Below are positions 7,127 to 16,894 of a stretch of DNA of 64,000 bases, one piece after another. How positions within the stretch are numbered: position 1 is the first letter of the stretch; every line of letters begins with the position of its first letter. Below the pieces are notes generated by a model that worked only from the letters and a program-made list of their open reading frames with translations, made no database searches and was not told where the DNA came from. A program made the position numbers and the translations under genes. The DNA comes from Desulfovibrio subterraneus (GTDB taxonomy: Bacteria > Desulfobacterota > Desulfovibrionia > Desulfovibrionales > Desulfovibrionaceae). The stretch is taken from assembly GCF_013340285.1 (NCBI RefSeq), contig NZ_BLVO01000005.1, positions 152,941-216,940 on the forward strand, in the 5' to 3' direction.

Positions 7127-9403
7127 TTAGCGACGGCCGCCGCGGTCACCGCCGCGTCCGCCACGATCGCCACCACGATCACCGCTGCGACCGCCACGGT
7201 CGCCGCTACGGCCTCCACGGTCACCGCGATCGCCGCGGTCACCACGGGGAGCACCGCCGCGGGGGCGTGCAGTGTCTTCGGGGTTCCAGGGGGTACCCTG
7301 AGCTTCCAGCAGAACAGCCTTGCGGCTTGCGCGGATGCGTCCGTCGTTGATTTCGATGACCTTGACCTTCATGTCTTCGCCAAGGGCGCAGATGTCTTCG
7401 GTCTTTTCAACGCGGGCGATATCCAGCTGGGAAATGTGCACAAGGGCTTCCAGGTTGGGCAGGATTTCGACGATGGCGCCGATTTCGAGCATCTTCTTTA
7501 CCTTGCCCATGTAGTCCTTGCCCACTTCGGCGCGCTGGTCGTAGTACTGGACCATTTCGCGGGCCTGTTCCAGCGCTTCAAGGGTGGGGGCGAAGATGGT
7601 GACCTTGCCGCTGTCCTCGATATCGATGGAAGCGCCGGTGGCGCTGGTGATGGCCTTGATGTTCTTGCCGCCGGGGCCGATGATCACGCGGATGACTTCG
7701 GGATTCACTTCCAGAACGTCAATCTGCGGTGCGTAATCGGACAGCTTGGGACGGGAAGCGGGCAGTACCTTGGCCATTTCTTCCAGAATGTGCAGGCGGG
7801 CAACGCGGGCCTGTTCAAGGGCGCGGGCCATGACATCGGAAGGAATGCCGGAGATCTTGATGTCCATCTGAACGGCGGTAACGCCTTCTGCGGTACCGGC
7901 GATCTTGAAGTCCATGTCGCCGAGGGCGTCTTCATCACCAAGAATGTCGGTCAGCACGAGGTAGTCGTCGCCTTCCTTGATAAGACCCATGGCGATACCG
8001 GCAACCGGTGCGGAGATCGGCACGCCTGCGTCCATGAGGGACAGGCAGCCGCCGCATACTGCAGCCATGGAGGAGGAACCGTTGGATTCCATGGTTTCCG
8101 ACACAACACGCAGGGTGAAGGGGAAATCGTTGCTGGAAGGAGTAACGGGGCGCAGAGCCTTTTCTGCCAGTGCGCCATGGCCGATTTCGCGGCGGGAAAC
8201 GCGCACGGGCTTGACTTCGCCCACGCAGTAGGGAGCAAAGTTGTAGTGCAGCATGAAGCGCTTGGTCATATCGCCGGTCAGCGAATCCATGCGCTGTTCG
8301 TCAGTCGAGCTGCCGAGGGTTGCCACAACCATGGACTTGGTTTCGCCGCGTGCGAACAGGGCGGAACCGTGGGTACGGGGCAGCAGGCCGGCTTCGATCT
8401 TGATGGGACGCACGGTGGTTACGTCGCGGCCGTCGATGCGCAGGCCTTCCTTGTGGATGCGTGCACGGACGATCTTCTTTTCCAGAGCGGAAAGCATATC
8501 AGAAACTTCGGCGAGGGGAGTGGGATCTTCCACGTACTGGGGATCTTCCGCCAGCGTAGCCAGAACCTTTTCCTTGATTGCCTTGCGTGCATCCTTGCGG
8601 GCCATCTTTTCAGGAATCTGCAGGGCGACTTCAAGTTCGGCCTTGGAAAGTGCGGTTACCTTTTCGAGCAGTTCGGTGTTAGGCACCGGAACTTCAAAGG
8701 ACTGCTTTTCCTTGCCGAGCATGGCGCGCAGTTCTTCCTGTGCGTCCAGCAGGGGGGTGATTTCCTTGTGAGCCCATTCCAGAGCCTCGGCAACCACTGC
8801 GTCGGGCACGAACTTGGCTTCGCCTTCCACCATAACCACGGCGTCGCGCGAAGCGGCGAACACGAGGTTCAGGTCGGCTTCAGCCATTTCGGGGATGGTG
8901 GGGTTCAGCACGAATGCGCCGTTGATGCGGCACACGCGGGCACCGGCAACGGGACCGTTAAAGGGAATGGAGGACATGGTGAGAGCGGCGGATGCGCCGG
9001 TCAGGGCCAGAACGTCGGATTCTTCCTTCTGGTCGGAAGAAATGACGTTGGCAAGCACCTGTACTTCATCACGGTAGCCCTTGGGGAACATGGGACGGAT
9101 GGGACGGTCGATAACGCGTGCGCACAGGGTTTCGCGTTCGCTGGGACGACCGATTTCACGGCGGAAGAAGGAACCGGGGATGCGGCCTGCGGCGTACATC
9201 TTCTCGGTGTATTCCACGGTGAGGGGGAAGAAGCCCATATCGCGTACGAGAGGCTGGGAGCAGGCGGTTACGAGCACTACGGTGCCGCCGCACTGAATCC
9301 AGATGGAGCCGTCAGCCTGATTTGCAAGGCGACCGGTCTCGAAGGTGATTTCTTTTCCGCCGACGGTCTTTACGATGCGTTTGGCGTCGAAAATGTTTTC
9401 CAT
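7127..9403 (-). CDS. pnp: Polyribonucleotide nucleotidyltransferase (PNPase)
   Basis: The 3'-to-5' phosphorolytic exoribonuclease of mRNA decay. At 758 aa it is longer than the usual ~700. Order: RNase PH domain 1 (GRLANQADGS start, FFRREIGRPSERE), helical linker, RNase PH domain 2 (RTHGSALFARGETKS; catalytic-site region DILGDEDALGDMDFK), KH domain (IIGPGGKNIKAI near residue 575), S1 domain (about 620-695), then an unusual tail. The last ~50 residues are almost only Arg, Gly and Asp (RGDRGDRGG, RSGDRGG repeats). Such an RGG-type tail should be disordered and RNA-binding. It follows rpsO on the same strand after a terminator, the common rpsO-pnp arrangement. Confidence 0.97.
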   Translation of the reverse strand: MENIFDAKRIVKTVGGKEITFETGRLANQADGSIWIQCGGTVVLVTACSQPLVRDMGFFPLTVEYTEKMYAAGRIPGSFFRREIGRPSERETLCARVIDRPIRPMFPKGYRDEVQVLANVISSDQKEESDVLALTGASAALTMSSIPFNGPVAGARVCRINGAFVLNPTIPEMAEADLNLVFAASRDAVVMVEGEAKFVPDAVVAEALEWAHKEITPLLDAQEELRAMLGKEKQSFEVPVPNTELLEKVTALSKAELEVALQIPEKMARKDARKAIKEKVLATLAEDPQYVEDPTPLAEVSDMLSALEKKIVRARIHKEGLRIDGRDVTTVRPIKIEAGLLPRTHGSALFARGETKSMVVATLGSSTDEQRMDSLTGDMTKRFMLHYNFAPYCVGEVKPVRVSRREIGHGALAEKALRPVTPSSNDFPFTLRVVSETMESNGSSSMAAVCGGCLSLMDAGVPISAPVAGIAMGLIKEGDDYLVLTDILGDEDALGDMDFKIAGTAEGVTAVQMDIKISGIPSDVMARALEQARVARLHILEEMAKVLPASRPKLSDYAPQIDVLEVNPEVIRVIIGPGGKNIKAITSATGASIDIEDSGKVTIFAPTLEALEQAREMVQYYDQRAEVGKDYMGKVKKMLEIGAIVEILPNLEALVHISQLDIARVEKTEDICALGEDMKVKVIEINDGRIRASRKAVLLEAQGTPWNPEDTARPRGGAPRGDRGDRGDRGGRSGDRGGRSGDRGGDRGGRGGDRGGRR

Positions 9404-9456
9404 AACTGTGAATCCTTTCTTCTTTTGCGCAAAGGGGATTCCGGGGAGAAAACCTT

Positions 9457-9476
9457 TCCATGGACTCTGCCATGGA
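9457..9476 (-). promoter_or_regulatory. pnp leader hairpin
   Basis: Inverted repeat TCCATGG / CCATGGA with a 6-base loop in the untranslated leader, 54-73 bp upstream of the pnp start. In other bacteria pnp leaders carry hairpins used for autoregulation through RNase III/PNPase; that role here is inferred only from position. Confidence 0.35.
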
Positions 9477-9554
9477 CAAGGGCAAGGTACTCTTCCCGGA
9501 CCCCCCTTTCACGCGACTGCGTATGTACGGCCGCTATGGCCGTGTGAAGTTAAA

Positions 9555-9580
9555 CGGGGAACCCCGTACGGGGTTCCCCG
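9555..9580 (-). terminator. rpsO-pnp intergenic terminator
   Basis: Perfect 26-bp palindrome (CGGGGAACCCCG...) 8 bp downstream of rpsO. On the minus strand it is followed by TTTAACTT, so it is a moderate terminator that may allow read-through into pnp. Confidence 0.75.
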
Positions 9581-9588
9581 CAGAAAGC

Positions 9589-9858
9589 CTACTTCCGGAG
9601 GCCGAGCTTTTTGATCAGTTCGCGGTAGCGCTGAACGTCCTTGCTTGCAAGGTACTTCAGCAGCTTGCGGCGCTGGCCGACCAGCTTCAGCAAGCCGGTA
9701 CGGGAGTGGAAGTCTTTCTTGTGATCCTTGAAGTGATCAGTAAGGTACAGGATGCGTGCGGTCAGCAGCGCGATCTGTACTTCAGGGGAACCGGTATCGC
9801 CTTCGTGCTGGGCGTGTTCCTCAATAATGGCCTTCTTCTGTTCAGGCGTCATTACCAC
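9589..9858 (-). CDS. rpsO: 30S ribosomal protein S15
   Basis: The 89-aa primary 16S-binding protein of the 30S platform. Conserved [39 protein letters not shown] and [11 protein letters not shown] are all present. The start is GTG 9858, eight bases after GGAGG; ATG 9852 is the alternative and would give an N-terminus two residues shorter. It lies between truB and pnp, as in many bacteria. Confidence 0.97.
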   Translation of the reverse strand: MVMTPEQKKAIIEEHAQHEGDTGSPEVQIALLTARILYLTDHFKDHKKDFHSRTGLLKLVGQRRKLLKYLASKDVQRYRELIKKLGLRK

Positions 9859-9885
9859 AGCAATATCCTCCGAATGTTAGGATTG

Positions 9886-10812
9886 TTACTGCCACAATCC
9901 GCGAACGATGGTCCAGGCGGGCTGCCGTTGCACTATCTGCGTCTCGGCAAGCGCCAGAGGAGTGTGGTCCGGTCCGAGAAGCATTGCGGAAATCCCTACG
10001 GCAAAGGGCATATTGGCAATGGTTTCCGGATTGTAGGGAACCGACATCCCGTTTCGCACATTCTTTGCCATTTCTTCGTCAAGGACGATCTTGGGCCATT
10101 CCGGCAGGGCTTTTTCCAGCGGGATGACCTTTTCGGGCAGGGTGTGCGGCGCTTCGAGTATCGCGTCTAGCGTGTGTGCCTCGTCCATCGAGAACGGGTG
10201 GCTATATTCCCGGATGAGCTCTGTAAGCACCGCCCCGCACCGCAATCGCAACCCCAGGCTGTGGGCCAGGGATCGAATGTAGGTACCGGAGGTGCAACGC
10301 ACCCGGAATCGCACATACGGCAGTTCAAACGACAGAACTTCCGCATGCGAAATATTGATGGTCTTTGTCTTGACCGGAGTCTCCTTCCCCTGTCGCGCCA
10401 GCTTGTAGAGCGCCTGCCCGTTGTGCTTGGCAGCAGAGTAGGAGGGAACTTCCTGTTCGCTTTCGCCGAGCCAGTTGCCCACTTCAGTGAGCACGTCTGC
10501 TTCGGTGATATGGTCCCACGGGGCGGTGGCAACTATTTCGCCTTCCGCATCCCAGGTATCAGTGGTCTCGCCCAGTTTGATGGTGCCGGAGTAAACCTTG
10601 GCGCCACCGGACATCAGATGGCCGGACAGTTTGGTGCCCTGTCCCAGCAATACGATAAGCACACCCTGAGCCATGGGGTCCAGGGTGCCGGCGTGACCTA
10701 TTTTCTTTTGTCCCAGTCGTTTAATCTTGCCTATGCAGGTACCCGAAGAGGGCCCCTTGGGCTTGTAAACGACCAGCACACCATCCTGCTGTGCTGGATA
10801 TTGCTCTGACAT
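9886..10812 (-). CDS. truB: tRNA pseudouridine-55 synthase TruB
   Basis: Converts U55 in the T-loop of tRNAs to pseudouridine. The product is 308 aa from ATG 10812; the longer frame overlaps nrnA and has no homology. Family features: VVYKPKGPSSG near the N-terminus, KIGHAGTLDPMAQGVL with the catalytic Asp, YSAAKHNGQALYKLAR, and VRCTSGTYIRSLAHSLG. It is only 4 bp from nrnA upstream and about 27 bp from rpsO downstream, so probably co-transcribed. The usual rbfA neighbour is not present in this block. Confidence 0.95.
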   Translation of the reverse strand: MSEQYPAQQDGVLVVYKPKGPSSGTCIGKIKRLGQKKIGHAGTLDPMAQGVLIVLLGQGTKLSGHLMSGGAKVYSGTIKLGETTDTWDAEGEIVATAPWDHITEADVLTEVGNWLGESEQEVPSYSAAKHNGQALYKLARQGKETPVKTKTINISHAEVLSFELPYVRFRVRCTSGTYIRSLAHSLGLRLRCGAVLTELIREYSHPFSMDEAHTLDAILEAPHTLPEKVIPLEKALPEWPKIVLDEEMAKNVRNGMSVPYNPETIANMPFAVGISAMLLGPDHTPLALAETQIVQRQPAWTIVRGLWQ

Positions 10813-10816
10813 ATAC

Positions 10817-11803
10817 TTAAGCCTGTTTTCCGTCCAGTGCCAACTTCTCGGCAAGGATGGCGATAACTGCTTCCACGGCTTTCGGCATGGGCATGTTCAA
10901 TGTTGCTCCGGCGGCGTTTCTGTGTCCGCCTCCGCCGAATATGGCTGCCACTTCCTGCACGTTCAACACGCCGTGTGTGCGAAGGCTTATCTTGCATTTG
11001 TCGGGTCCGAGATCACGCAGGGTCATGGCGACCTTGACGCCGTAAATGCGGCGCAGGAAATTCACGATTCCTTCGGAATCTTCCATGGTGGTTCCGGTCT
11101 CTGTAAAGAGGGAATCCGGCAATGTCATGTATGCCACTTGATCGTCAAGGGCGAGGTGAACATTATCAAAGAGCCTGCCCCACAGGTGGATGCGGTTAAG
11201 CGACCATGTCGCCTCGGAGCGCGCGGTAAAGGATTCGAGGTCGAGTCCCCTGCGCAGCACCTCAGCTGCAATTTCAAGGGTGCGGGGCGTGGTGTTGCCG
11301 TAGGTGAAATTTCCGGTATCCGAGCCGATGGCAAGATAGATGGCTTCGCCGAGCGGGCCGGTGAGCATGATGGCAAGCCGGTCAGCAAGTATGGCGAGCA
11401 TTTCGCCAACGGCTGCGAACTCGGGATCAATCCAGTTCACATCGGCAAATTCGGGAGTGCGCAGATGATGGTCCATGCAGATGCTGGGTACGCCCTGCAT
11501 GAAACGCTGCATGGCTTCTCCGGCGCGCTCTGCCGAACCGGAATCAAGCACGATGATACGGCGGGGGGCAAAGGGCAGGTCGCCAAGATCGGTATAAACC
11601 TCGCAGGGAAATTCGAGCCAGTTCAGATAGCGGGGTACGCCGGATTCATTGTAGGCGGCCACTCTTTTCCCCATGCGGGAAAGCAGCCACGAGAGCGCGC
11701 TCATGGAGCCGATGGCGTCGCCGTCGGGATTCACATGGGCTGTGACGAGAAAGTCGTCTTCTTCCTTGAGTATCTGGGCAATATTGGCAATAACTTCCTG
11801 CAT
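10817..11803 (-). CDS. nrnA: DHH-family phosphoesterase (NrnA-like oligoribonuclease / pAp phosphatase)
   Basis: A 328-aa DHH/DHHA1 protein of the NrnA type, which degrades nano-RNAs (2-5 nt) and often dephosphorylates 3'-phosphoadenosine 5'-phosphate. The latter matters in a sulfate reducer or assimilator. Metal-binding motifs are VNPDGDAIGS (residues ~24-33), VLDSGS and MDHHLRT (the DHH). The C-terminal DHHA1 signature FGGGGHRNAAGATL is clear. It lies in the infB-truB block, 16 bp after the DUF503 gene. Confidence 0.92.
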   Translation of the reverse strand: MQEVIANIAQILKEEDDFLVTAHVNPDGDAIGSMSALSWLLSRMGKRVAAYNESGVPRYLNWLEFPCEVYTDLGDLPFAPRRIIVLDSGSAERAGEAMQRFMQGVPSICMDHHLRTPEFADVNWIDPEFAAVGEMLAILADRLAIMLTGPLGEAIYLAIGSDTGNFTYGNTTPRTLEIAAEVLRRGLDLESFTARSEATWSLNRIHLWGRLFDNVHLALDDQVAYMTLPDSLFTETGTTMEDSEGIVNFLRRIYGVKVAMTLRDLGPDKCKISLRTHGVLNVQEVAAIFGGGGHRNAAGATLNMPMPKAVEAVIAILAEKLALDGKQA

Positions 11804-11819
11804 ATACCTGCACCTGCGG

Positions 11820-12110
11820 CTATTCTACACCGAAAAATTCCATGTCGCTGTAAACCATTTCCTCGGAACAGGCAGCTTCCATCATGCTCAGGCATTTGGT
11901 GAGCCTGCTCTGAAGATGCCGCTCGCTGTTGCTGACTGAAACAATCTTCAACTTCAGACGGCTCAGGGAGTCCTCGGAACCCACTTCGGCAATGGAAACA
12001 TTGAACTGGTTGCGCACTTTCTGCTTCAGGCTGTTGGCTATGCGTCTCTTTCCCTTGAGGGAATCATTGCCGTGCAGCCAATATTCCACGGAAAGAACGC
12101 CTATTACCAT
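11820..12110 (-). CDS. DUF503 (YlxP-like) protein
   Basis: A 96-aa member of DUF503, with the typical N-terminus (VIGVLSVEYWLHGNDSLKGK) and NVSIAEVGSEDSLSRLKL. Members often lie between infB and rbfA; YlxP of Bacillus is thought to aid 30S assembly in the manner of RbfA. Here it occupies the slot of rbfA, which is missing from the cluster. Function is inferred from family and position. Confidence 0.85.
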   Translation of the reverse strand: MVIGVLSVEYWLHGNDSLKGKRRIANSLKQKVRNQFNVSIAEVGSEDSLSRLKLKIVSVSNSERHLQSRLTKCLSMMEAACSEEMVYSDMEFFGVE

Positions 12111-12161
12111 TATAGAGCCTGCTCTGGTATGTGCGGTTGTGTTCCGGCGGATAACGTCGGG

Positions 12162-12195
12162 AAAATCCGGAGCCGGACACAGGGTCCGGCTCCGG
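12162..12195 (-). terminator. Intrinsic terminator after infB
   Basis: 12-bp perfect stem CCGGAGCCGGAC / GTCCGGCTCCGG with a 5-base loop, followed on the minus strand by ATTTTCCC. The short T-run suggests partial termination before the DUF503-nrnA-truB genes. Confidence 0.75.
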
Positions 12196-12205
12196 TTGAT
12201 GTGCT

Positions 12206-15200
12206 TTAGAGAGTGGCGGCTTCTTCGACAGTGTCGAAGGCTTCGATGGCGTCGCCAGTCTTGATGTCATTGAAGTTCTCAAGACCGATACCGCATTCGT
12301 AGCCCTTGGCCACTTCCTTCATGTCGTCCTTGAACCGTCGCAGGGACGAGATCTTGCCGGTGTAGATAACCACACCGTTGCGCAGCAGGCGTACGCCGGC
12401 GTTGCGCAGGATCTTGCCGTCTTCCACGATACAGCCGGCGATGATGCCGACCTTGGGAACGCTGAAGGTTTCGCGCACTTCGGCCTGACCGAGGTACACT
12501 TCCTTGACCACCGGGGCGAGCATGCCCGCCATGGCGGCTTTGATCTCTTCAACGAGCTTGTAGATAATGTCGTAGAAGCGGATGTCCACACCTTCACGGT
12601 CTGCAACTTCCTTCACCTTGACGGTGGGGCGGACGTTGAAGCCGATGATGACGGCGTCGGACGCGGATGCCAGCAGGATGTCGGATTCCGTGATGGAACC
12701 GGCGCCGCTGTGGATGACATCCACCTTGACCTTCTCGGTTGCCTGCTTGCGCAGTGCCTCGATGATGGCTTCCACGGAACCCTGCACGTCGGCCTTGAGG
12801 ATGACATTGAGGGTCTGAGCTTCCTGCGCGTCGGGACGACGGGACAGGAAGGTTTCCAGCGTTACCTTGGATTCGCGGGCAAGGGTGCGCTCGCGAGTCT
12901 TTACGGCGCGCTGTTCCGCAATGCGGCGTGCGACCTTTTCATCTTCCAGAGCCACGAACTCTTCACCGGCTTCCGGCACACCGTCAAAGCCCTGCACTTC
13001 CACAGGAGTGGAAGGACCGGCAGAGGTGACCTTCTTGCCCTGATCGTCGAACATGGCGCGTACACGGCCGGAGAAGGAACCGCAGACGAACACGTCGCCC
13101 TGCTTGAGGGTACCTTCCTGCACGAGTACGGTAGCCACGGCGCCGCGACCCTTGTCGAGCTTGGCTTCCACGATGTGGCCGCGTGCAAGCTTGTCGGGGT
13201 TGGCGCGCAGTTCGAGAATTTCGGACTGCAGTGCCAGCAGTTCGAGCAGATCGTCGAGGCCTTCGCGAGTCTTCGCGGAAACCTTGGCGAAAATGGTATC
13301 GCCGCCCCAATCTTCAGCCACGAGGCCCTGTTCGGAGAGCTCGCGCATAACGCGTTCGGGGTTGGCGCTTTCCTTGTCGATCTTGTTCACGGCAACCACG
13401 ATCGGCACTTCAGCTGCCTTGGCGTGGCTGATAGCTTCACGGGTCTGCTCCATCACGCCGTCGTCGGCTGCAACCACGAGAATGACGATGTCCGTCACCT
13501 TGGCACCGCGGGCACGCATGGCGGTAAACGCTTCGTGGCCGGGGGTGTCGAGGAAGCACAGTTCGCCGCGCTTGGTGGTCACATGGTATGCACCGATGTG
13601 CTGCGTGATGCCGCCTGCTTCACCGGAAGTGATGGTGGACTTGCGGATGGCGTCGAGCAGCGAGGTTTTACCATGGTCAACGTGACCCATGATGGTAACA
13701 ACGGGCGGACGGGGGCGCAGGTTCTCTTCGGTATCAGCGTCCTGTGCACGGGGCAGCAGGAGTTCCTGTTCGGAGAAGCCCACCTTTTCCACTTCGTAGT
13801 CGAATTCGGCGCATACGAGGGTTGCGGTTTCAATATCAAGGGACTGGTTGATGGTGGCGAAAACGCCGAGCTGCATCAGAACCTTGATGACCTCGGAACC
13901 CTTCACGCCCATCTGGTGGGCCATGTCGGATACGCGAATGGCTTCATCAACCTTGATCTTGCGCTTTGCAGCCTTCAGGGGCTGGGTGGAACCGGACATA
14001 TCCTTGCGCTTGCCGCGCTTGGGCTTGCGACCGCGTACCCACTCATCGGACCCGCCCATGGCCTGATCCTTGATGCCCTTCTTGGCGCCGCGGGTACCCT
14101 TCTTGCCGAAGTCTTCGCCGCCATCGGTGCGCGTGCCGAAATCGACAGTGCGCTTCGCCTTGGCGTGACGCTTGCGGGATTCGTCCGTACCGGGAGTAGG
14201 AATGTCGGTTGCGGGGCGCTGGAATCCGCCGCCGGGACGGGGAGCACCACCACCAGCAGGCCGCTGACCTGCGGGACGCTGAGGACCGCGGGCGTCCTTG
14301 TCGTCACGGTTGTCGGGACGCGGAGCACCGCCGGGACGGGGAGCGCCACCGGGACGGAACTGGCCGTCAGGACGGGGAGCGCCGCCGGGGCGGAACTGGC
14401 CGTCACGCGGTCCACGATACCCACCACGATCTCCACCGCGATTGTCGCCGCCACGGTTGTCGCCGCCGGGGCGGTTGCCGGGACGGTTGTCGAACGTACG
14501 TTCAACACGTTCCGTGCGTTCTGCCGGGGGCTGCGGTTTTGCCGCTTCGGGATCGGGCAGGGAGATGATGCGTACCTGAGGCGCTGTAAATTCTTCACGC
14601 TTCTTCGGCTTCTTCTTTTTCTTTCTGCGCGCAGCTTCGTCGTCACCGTCTGCATCGTCTGCACCTGCGGGGCGCACTTCAGCATCGGGCTTGACCTGAG
14701 CGGGTGCGGCGGGACGTGCAGCCGGAGCGGATGCGGCCTTTTCAGGCTGCGCCTGCTCGGCGGCTTTGGTCTCCACGGGCTCTGCAGCTGCGGAACGCTC
14801 GGCGGGAGCGGTTGCCGCCCGTGCCGGTGCGGACTGCTGGGGGGCTTCAGCGGTCCCATCGCTTGCGGGCTTGATAATGCGGACCGAAGGCGTTTCAGGA
14901 GCCTTGGGTGCTGCCGCGTCCGCAGGTTTGATGATGCGTGCCTTGGGTGCATCCGCCATGGGGGCGGAGGCAGCTTCGGGACGCACTATGCGGGCCGGAG
15001 TGTCAGCAGGCTTTGGGGTGCGCGCGGGTCTGGAGCCACCCTGTTCGGTGCTCTGACGACGACGCACGATAACGCCGGAAGCGGTTTCCTTACGCAGCAC
15101 TTCACGCTGCGAAGGTCCGTTCTTGGCGCGGTCCTTGATGCGCGGAATGTCTTCCGTGTTCAGTGCGCTCATGGCACTCTTGGCAGGAATGCCGAGTTCC

Positions 15201-15280
15201 CTGAGCATAGTCATGAGATCCTTGACGGATACGCCAAGATCAGCGGATAAATCTTTTACTTTAGTCTTTTCGTCACTCAT
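12206..15280 (-). CDS. infB: Translation initiation factor IF-2
   Basis: The GTPase that places initiator tRNA on the 30S subunit. At 1,024 aa it is long because of an extended N-terminal region: an IF2-N domain ([20 protein letters not shown]), a ~350-residue low-complexity Ala/Pro/Lys then Gly/Arg/Pro-rich linker ([14 protein letters not shown] repeats), and a second IF2-N domain ([20 protein letters not shown]). Then come the G domain ([14 protein letters not shown] near residue 532, DTPGHE, NKID) and the C-terminal fMet-tRNA domain. It lies directly after ylxR (15 bp). Confidence 0.98.
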   Translation of the reverse strand: MSDEKTKVKDLSADLGVSVKDLMTMLRELGIPAKSAMSALNTEDIPRIKDRAKNGPSQREVLRKETASGVIVRRRQSTEQGGSRPARTPKPADTPARIVRPEAASAPMADAPKARIIKPADAAAPKAPETPSVRIIKPASDGTAEAPQQSAPARAATAPAERSAAAEPVETKAAEQAQPEKAASAPAARPAAPAQVKPDAEVRPAGADDADGDDEAARRKKKKKPKKREEFTAPQVRIISLPDPEAAKPQPPAERTERVERTFDNRPGNRPGGDNRGGDNRGGDRGGYRGPRDGQFRPGGAPRPDGQFRPGGAPRPGGAPRPDNRDDKDARGPQRPAGQRPAGGGAPRPGGGFQRPATDIPTPGTDESRKRHAKAKRTVDFGTRTDGGEDFGKKGTRGAKKGIKDQAMGGSDEWVRGRKPKRGKRKDMSGSTQPLKAAKRKIKVDEAIRVSDMAHQMGVKGSEVIKVLMQLGVFATINQSLDIETATLVCAEFDYEVEKVGFSEQELLLPRAQDADTEENLRPRPPVVTIMGHVDHGKTSLLDAIRKSTITSGEAGGITQHIGAYHVTTKRGELCFLDTPGHEAFTAMRARGAKVTDIVILVVAADDGVMEQTREAISHAKAAEVPIVVAVNKIDKESANPERVMRELSEQGLVAEDWGGDTIFAKVSAKTREGLDDLLELLALQSEILELRANPDKLARGHIVEAKLDKGRGAVATVLVQEGTLKQGDVFVCGSFSGRVRAMFDDQGKKVTSAGPSTPVEVQGFDGVPEAGEEFVALEDEKVARRIAEQRAVKTRERTLARESKVTLETFLSRRPDAQEAQTLNVILKADVQGSVEAIIEALRKQATEKVKVDVIHSGAGSITESDILLASASDAVIIGFNVRPTVKVKEVADREGVDIRFYDIIYKLVEEIKAAMAGMLAPVVKEVYLGQAEVRETFSVPKVGIIAGCIVEDGKILRNAGVRLLRNGVVIYTGKISSLRRFKDDMKEVAKGYECGIGLENFNDIKTGDAIEAFDTVEEAATL

Positions 15281-15295
15281 ACTTTCTAACCCCCT

Positions 15296-15523
15296 TTACT
15301 TCCGCCGAACCTTGAATCGCGCCAGTCTTTGTGCGCACTCAGGATTGCTGCAGATGTAATAACCCCGGCCCGGGAGCACCTGCTTCTCATCGAAGACAAG
15401 TGCTGTATCATTATTCCCCGCCGAGGGGCAGACGTATCGCAGAAGCTCGCCCTTGGCGTGTTTGCTTCTGCATATTACGCACATGCGCGTAGGCGCATGT
15501 GCTTTCCGGATAGTATCAGCCAT
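15296..15523 (-). CDS. ylxR: YlxR (DUF448) RNA-binding protein
   Basis: A 75-aa member of the YlxR family, small RNA-binding proteins almost always found between nusA and infB. The signature RMCVICRSKHAKGELLR and PGRGYYICSNPECAQRL are present; CxxC and CxxxxC suggest a structural metal site. It starts 6 bp after the nusA stop and ends 15 bp before infB. Confidence 0.92.
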   Translation of the reverse strand: MADTIRKAHAPTRMCVICRSKHAKGELLRYVCPSAGNNDTALVFDEKQVLPGRGYYICSNPECAQRLARFKVRRK

Positions 15524-15529
15524 CCGGTC

Positions 15530-16849
15530 TTATTCCGTTTCCTCTCCGTCCACGTTACCTTCCGGCGCAACCTCTTCTTCCTCGGCATGAGCAGGGTGCT
15601 CATCGCTCGTGTCTCCGACGGCGGAAGACAGGAAGTTGATCGCGGTCCGCAGGTCCGAGATCTTGGAGGCGGTAAGGCCCGGCACGCTTTCCAATTCTTC
15701 ATCGGTAGCGTTGCGCAGGCTTTCAATGGTCTGGAAGCCGGCTTCAACAAACACTTCCAGCGGCACTTCAGCCACGCTGGCAAGCTGTTCAAGACCCTTG
15801 CCGATGGCATTGGCCTCATTATAGCGGCTTTCAGTAAAGATATCTATTTTCCAGCCCAGAAGCTTGGAAGCAAGCTTCACGTTCTGGCCCTTGCGGCCGA
15901 TCGCGTTGGTGAGCTGATCGTCCGGCACCACCACTTCCAGCATGTTCTCATCCTCATCAACGATGATGCGGCTGATGGTTGCCGGAGACAGGGCGTTGCG
16001 GGCGTACGTTGCCACGTCAGCGCTCCACACGACGATGTCGATGCGTTCGCCGCGCAGTTCCTGAACGATGTTCTGGATGCGCGAACCGCGGATACCGACA
16101 CATGCGCCCACCGGATCTACATCACGGTCACGGGACATGACAGCGGCCTTGGCGCGGCTGCCGGGATCGCGGGCAACGTTCATGATGACCACAGTGTTGT
16201 CGTCCACTTCAGGCACTTCGCGCTTGAACAGGGCAGACATGTAGTCGGGGTGCGAGCGGGAGACGATGACCTGCGGGCCCCGTCCTTCCTTGCGCACTTC
16301 GATAATCAGGGCCTGAACGCGGTCGCCGCGCTTGTAGTGTTCGCGGGGGATCTGCTCGTCCTTGGGAAGCAGGGCTTCCGTGCGGCCGAGGTTGATGATC
16401 CAACCGGACTTGTCGCGACGCTGCACAATGCCGCTGATGATATCGCCGAGGCGATCTTTGAATTCGTCATAGATGATTTCCTGCTCAGCATCACGCATGC
16501 GCTGGATAATCACCTGCTTGGCGGACTGGGCAGCGATGCGGCCCAGGTCTTCCACTTTGAGGCGGAAGCCCATTTCGTCGTCAAGCTGTACGGAGGGGTC
16601 GTGCTCCCGGGCTTCTTCGAGAGAAATCTGGGTTACCTCGTTCTCGACTTCCTTGGTCACGATCTTGAACTGGAAAACCTCGATCTCGCCGGTTTCCTCG
16701 TTGAAGCTCACTTCCACGTCCAGATCATCGCCAAACTTGCGTACCACAGAGGTGCGTACCGCTTCTTCCAGCGTATCGATCAGCATTTCACGATCAAGAC
16801 CTCTGTCTTTGCTGATCTGGTCAATGGCTTTTTTGAGTTCCATGCTCAT
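15530..16849 (-). CDS. nusA: Transcription termination/antitermination factor NusA
   Basis: A 439-aa RNA polymerase-binding factor that controls pausing, Rho-independent termination and rRNA antitermination. Order: N-terminal polymerase-binding domain, S1 domain (GIVQRRDKSGWIINLGRTEA, near residue 145), two KH domains (GACVGIRGSRIQNIVQELRG and NAIGRKGQNVKLASKLLGW), then a single helix-hairpin-like C-terminal segment (SVPGLTASKISDLRTAINFL) and an acidic tail. It lies between rimP and ylxR. Confidence 0.97.
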   Translation of the reverse strand: MSMELKKAIDQISKDRGLDREMLIDTLEEAVRTSVVRKFGDDLDVEVSFNEETGEIEVFQFKIVTKEVENEVTQISLEEAREHDPSVQLDDEMGFRLKVEDLGRIAAQSAKQVIIQRMRDAEQEIIYDEFKDRLGDIISGIVQRRDKSGWIINLGRTEALLPKDEQIPREHYKRGDRVQALIIEVRKEGRGPQVIVSRSHPDYMSALFKREVPEVDDNTVVIMNVARDPGSRAKAAVMSRDRDVDPVGACVGIRGSRIQNIVQELRGERIDIVVWSADVATYARNALSPATISRIIVDEDENMLEVVVPDDQLTNAIGRKGQNVKLASKLLGWKIDIFTESRYNEANAIGKGLEQLASVAEVPLEVFVEAGFQTIESLRNATDEELESVPGLTASKISDLRTAINFLSSAVGDTSDEHPAHAEEEEVAPEGNVDGEETE

Positions 16850-16894
16850 ATGTTCTGTCCTCCGACTCGCTCCTGAGCACCGTCAGGCTGCGTG

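Noticed and set aside
7109..9547. 812-codon plus-strand open frame opposite pnp
   Set aside because: Shadow of the highly conserved pnp gene: Gly/His/Asp-rich composition with no family resemblance, caused by GC-rich codon use on the other strand.
12710..15250. 846-codon plus-strand open frame opposite infB
   Set aside because: Same reason; infB on the minus strand has all IF-2 motifs, and the antisense frame is low-complexity over the Ala/Pro and Gly/Arg linkers.
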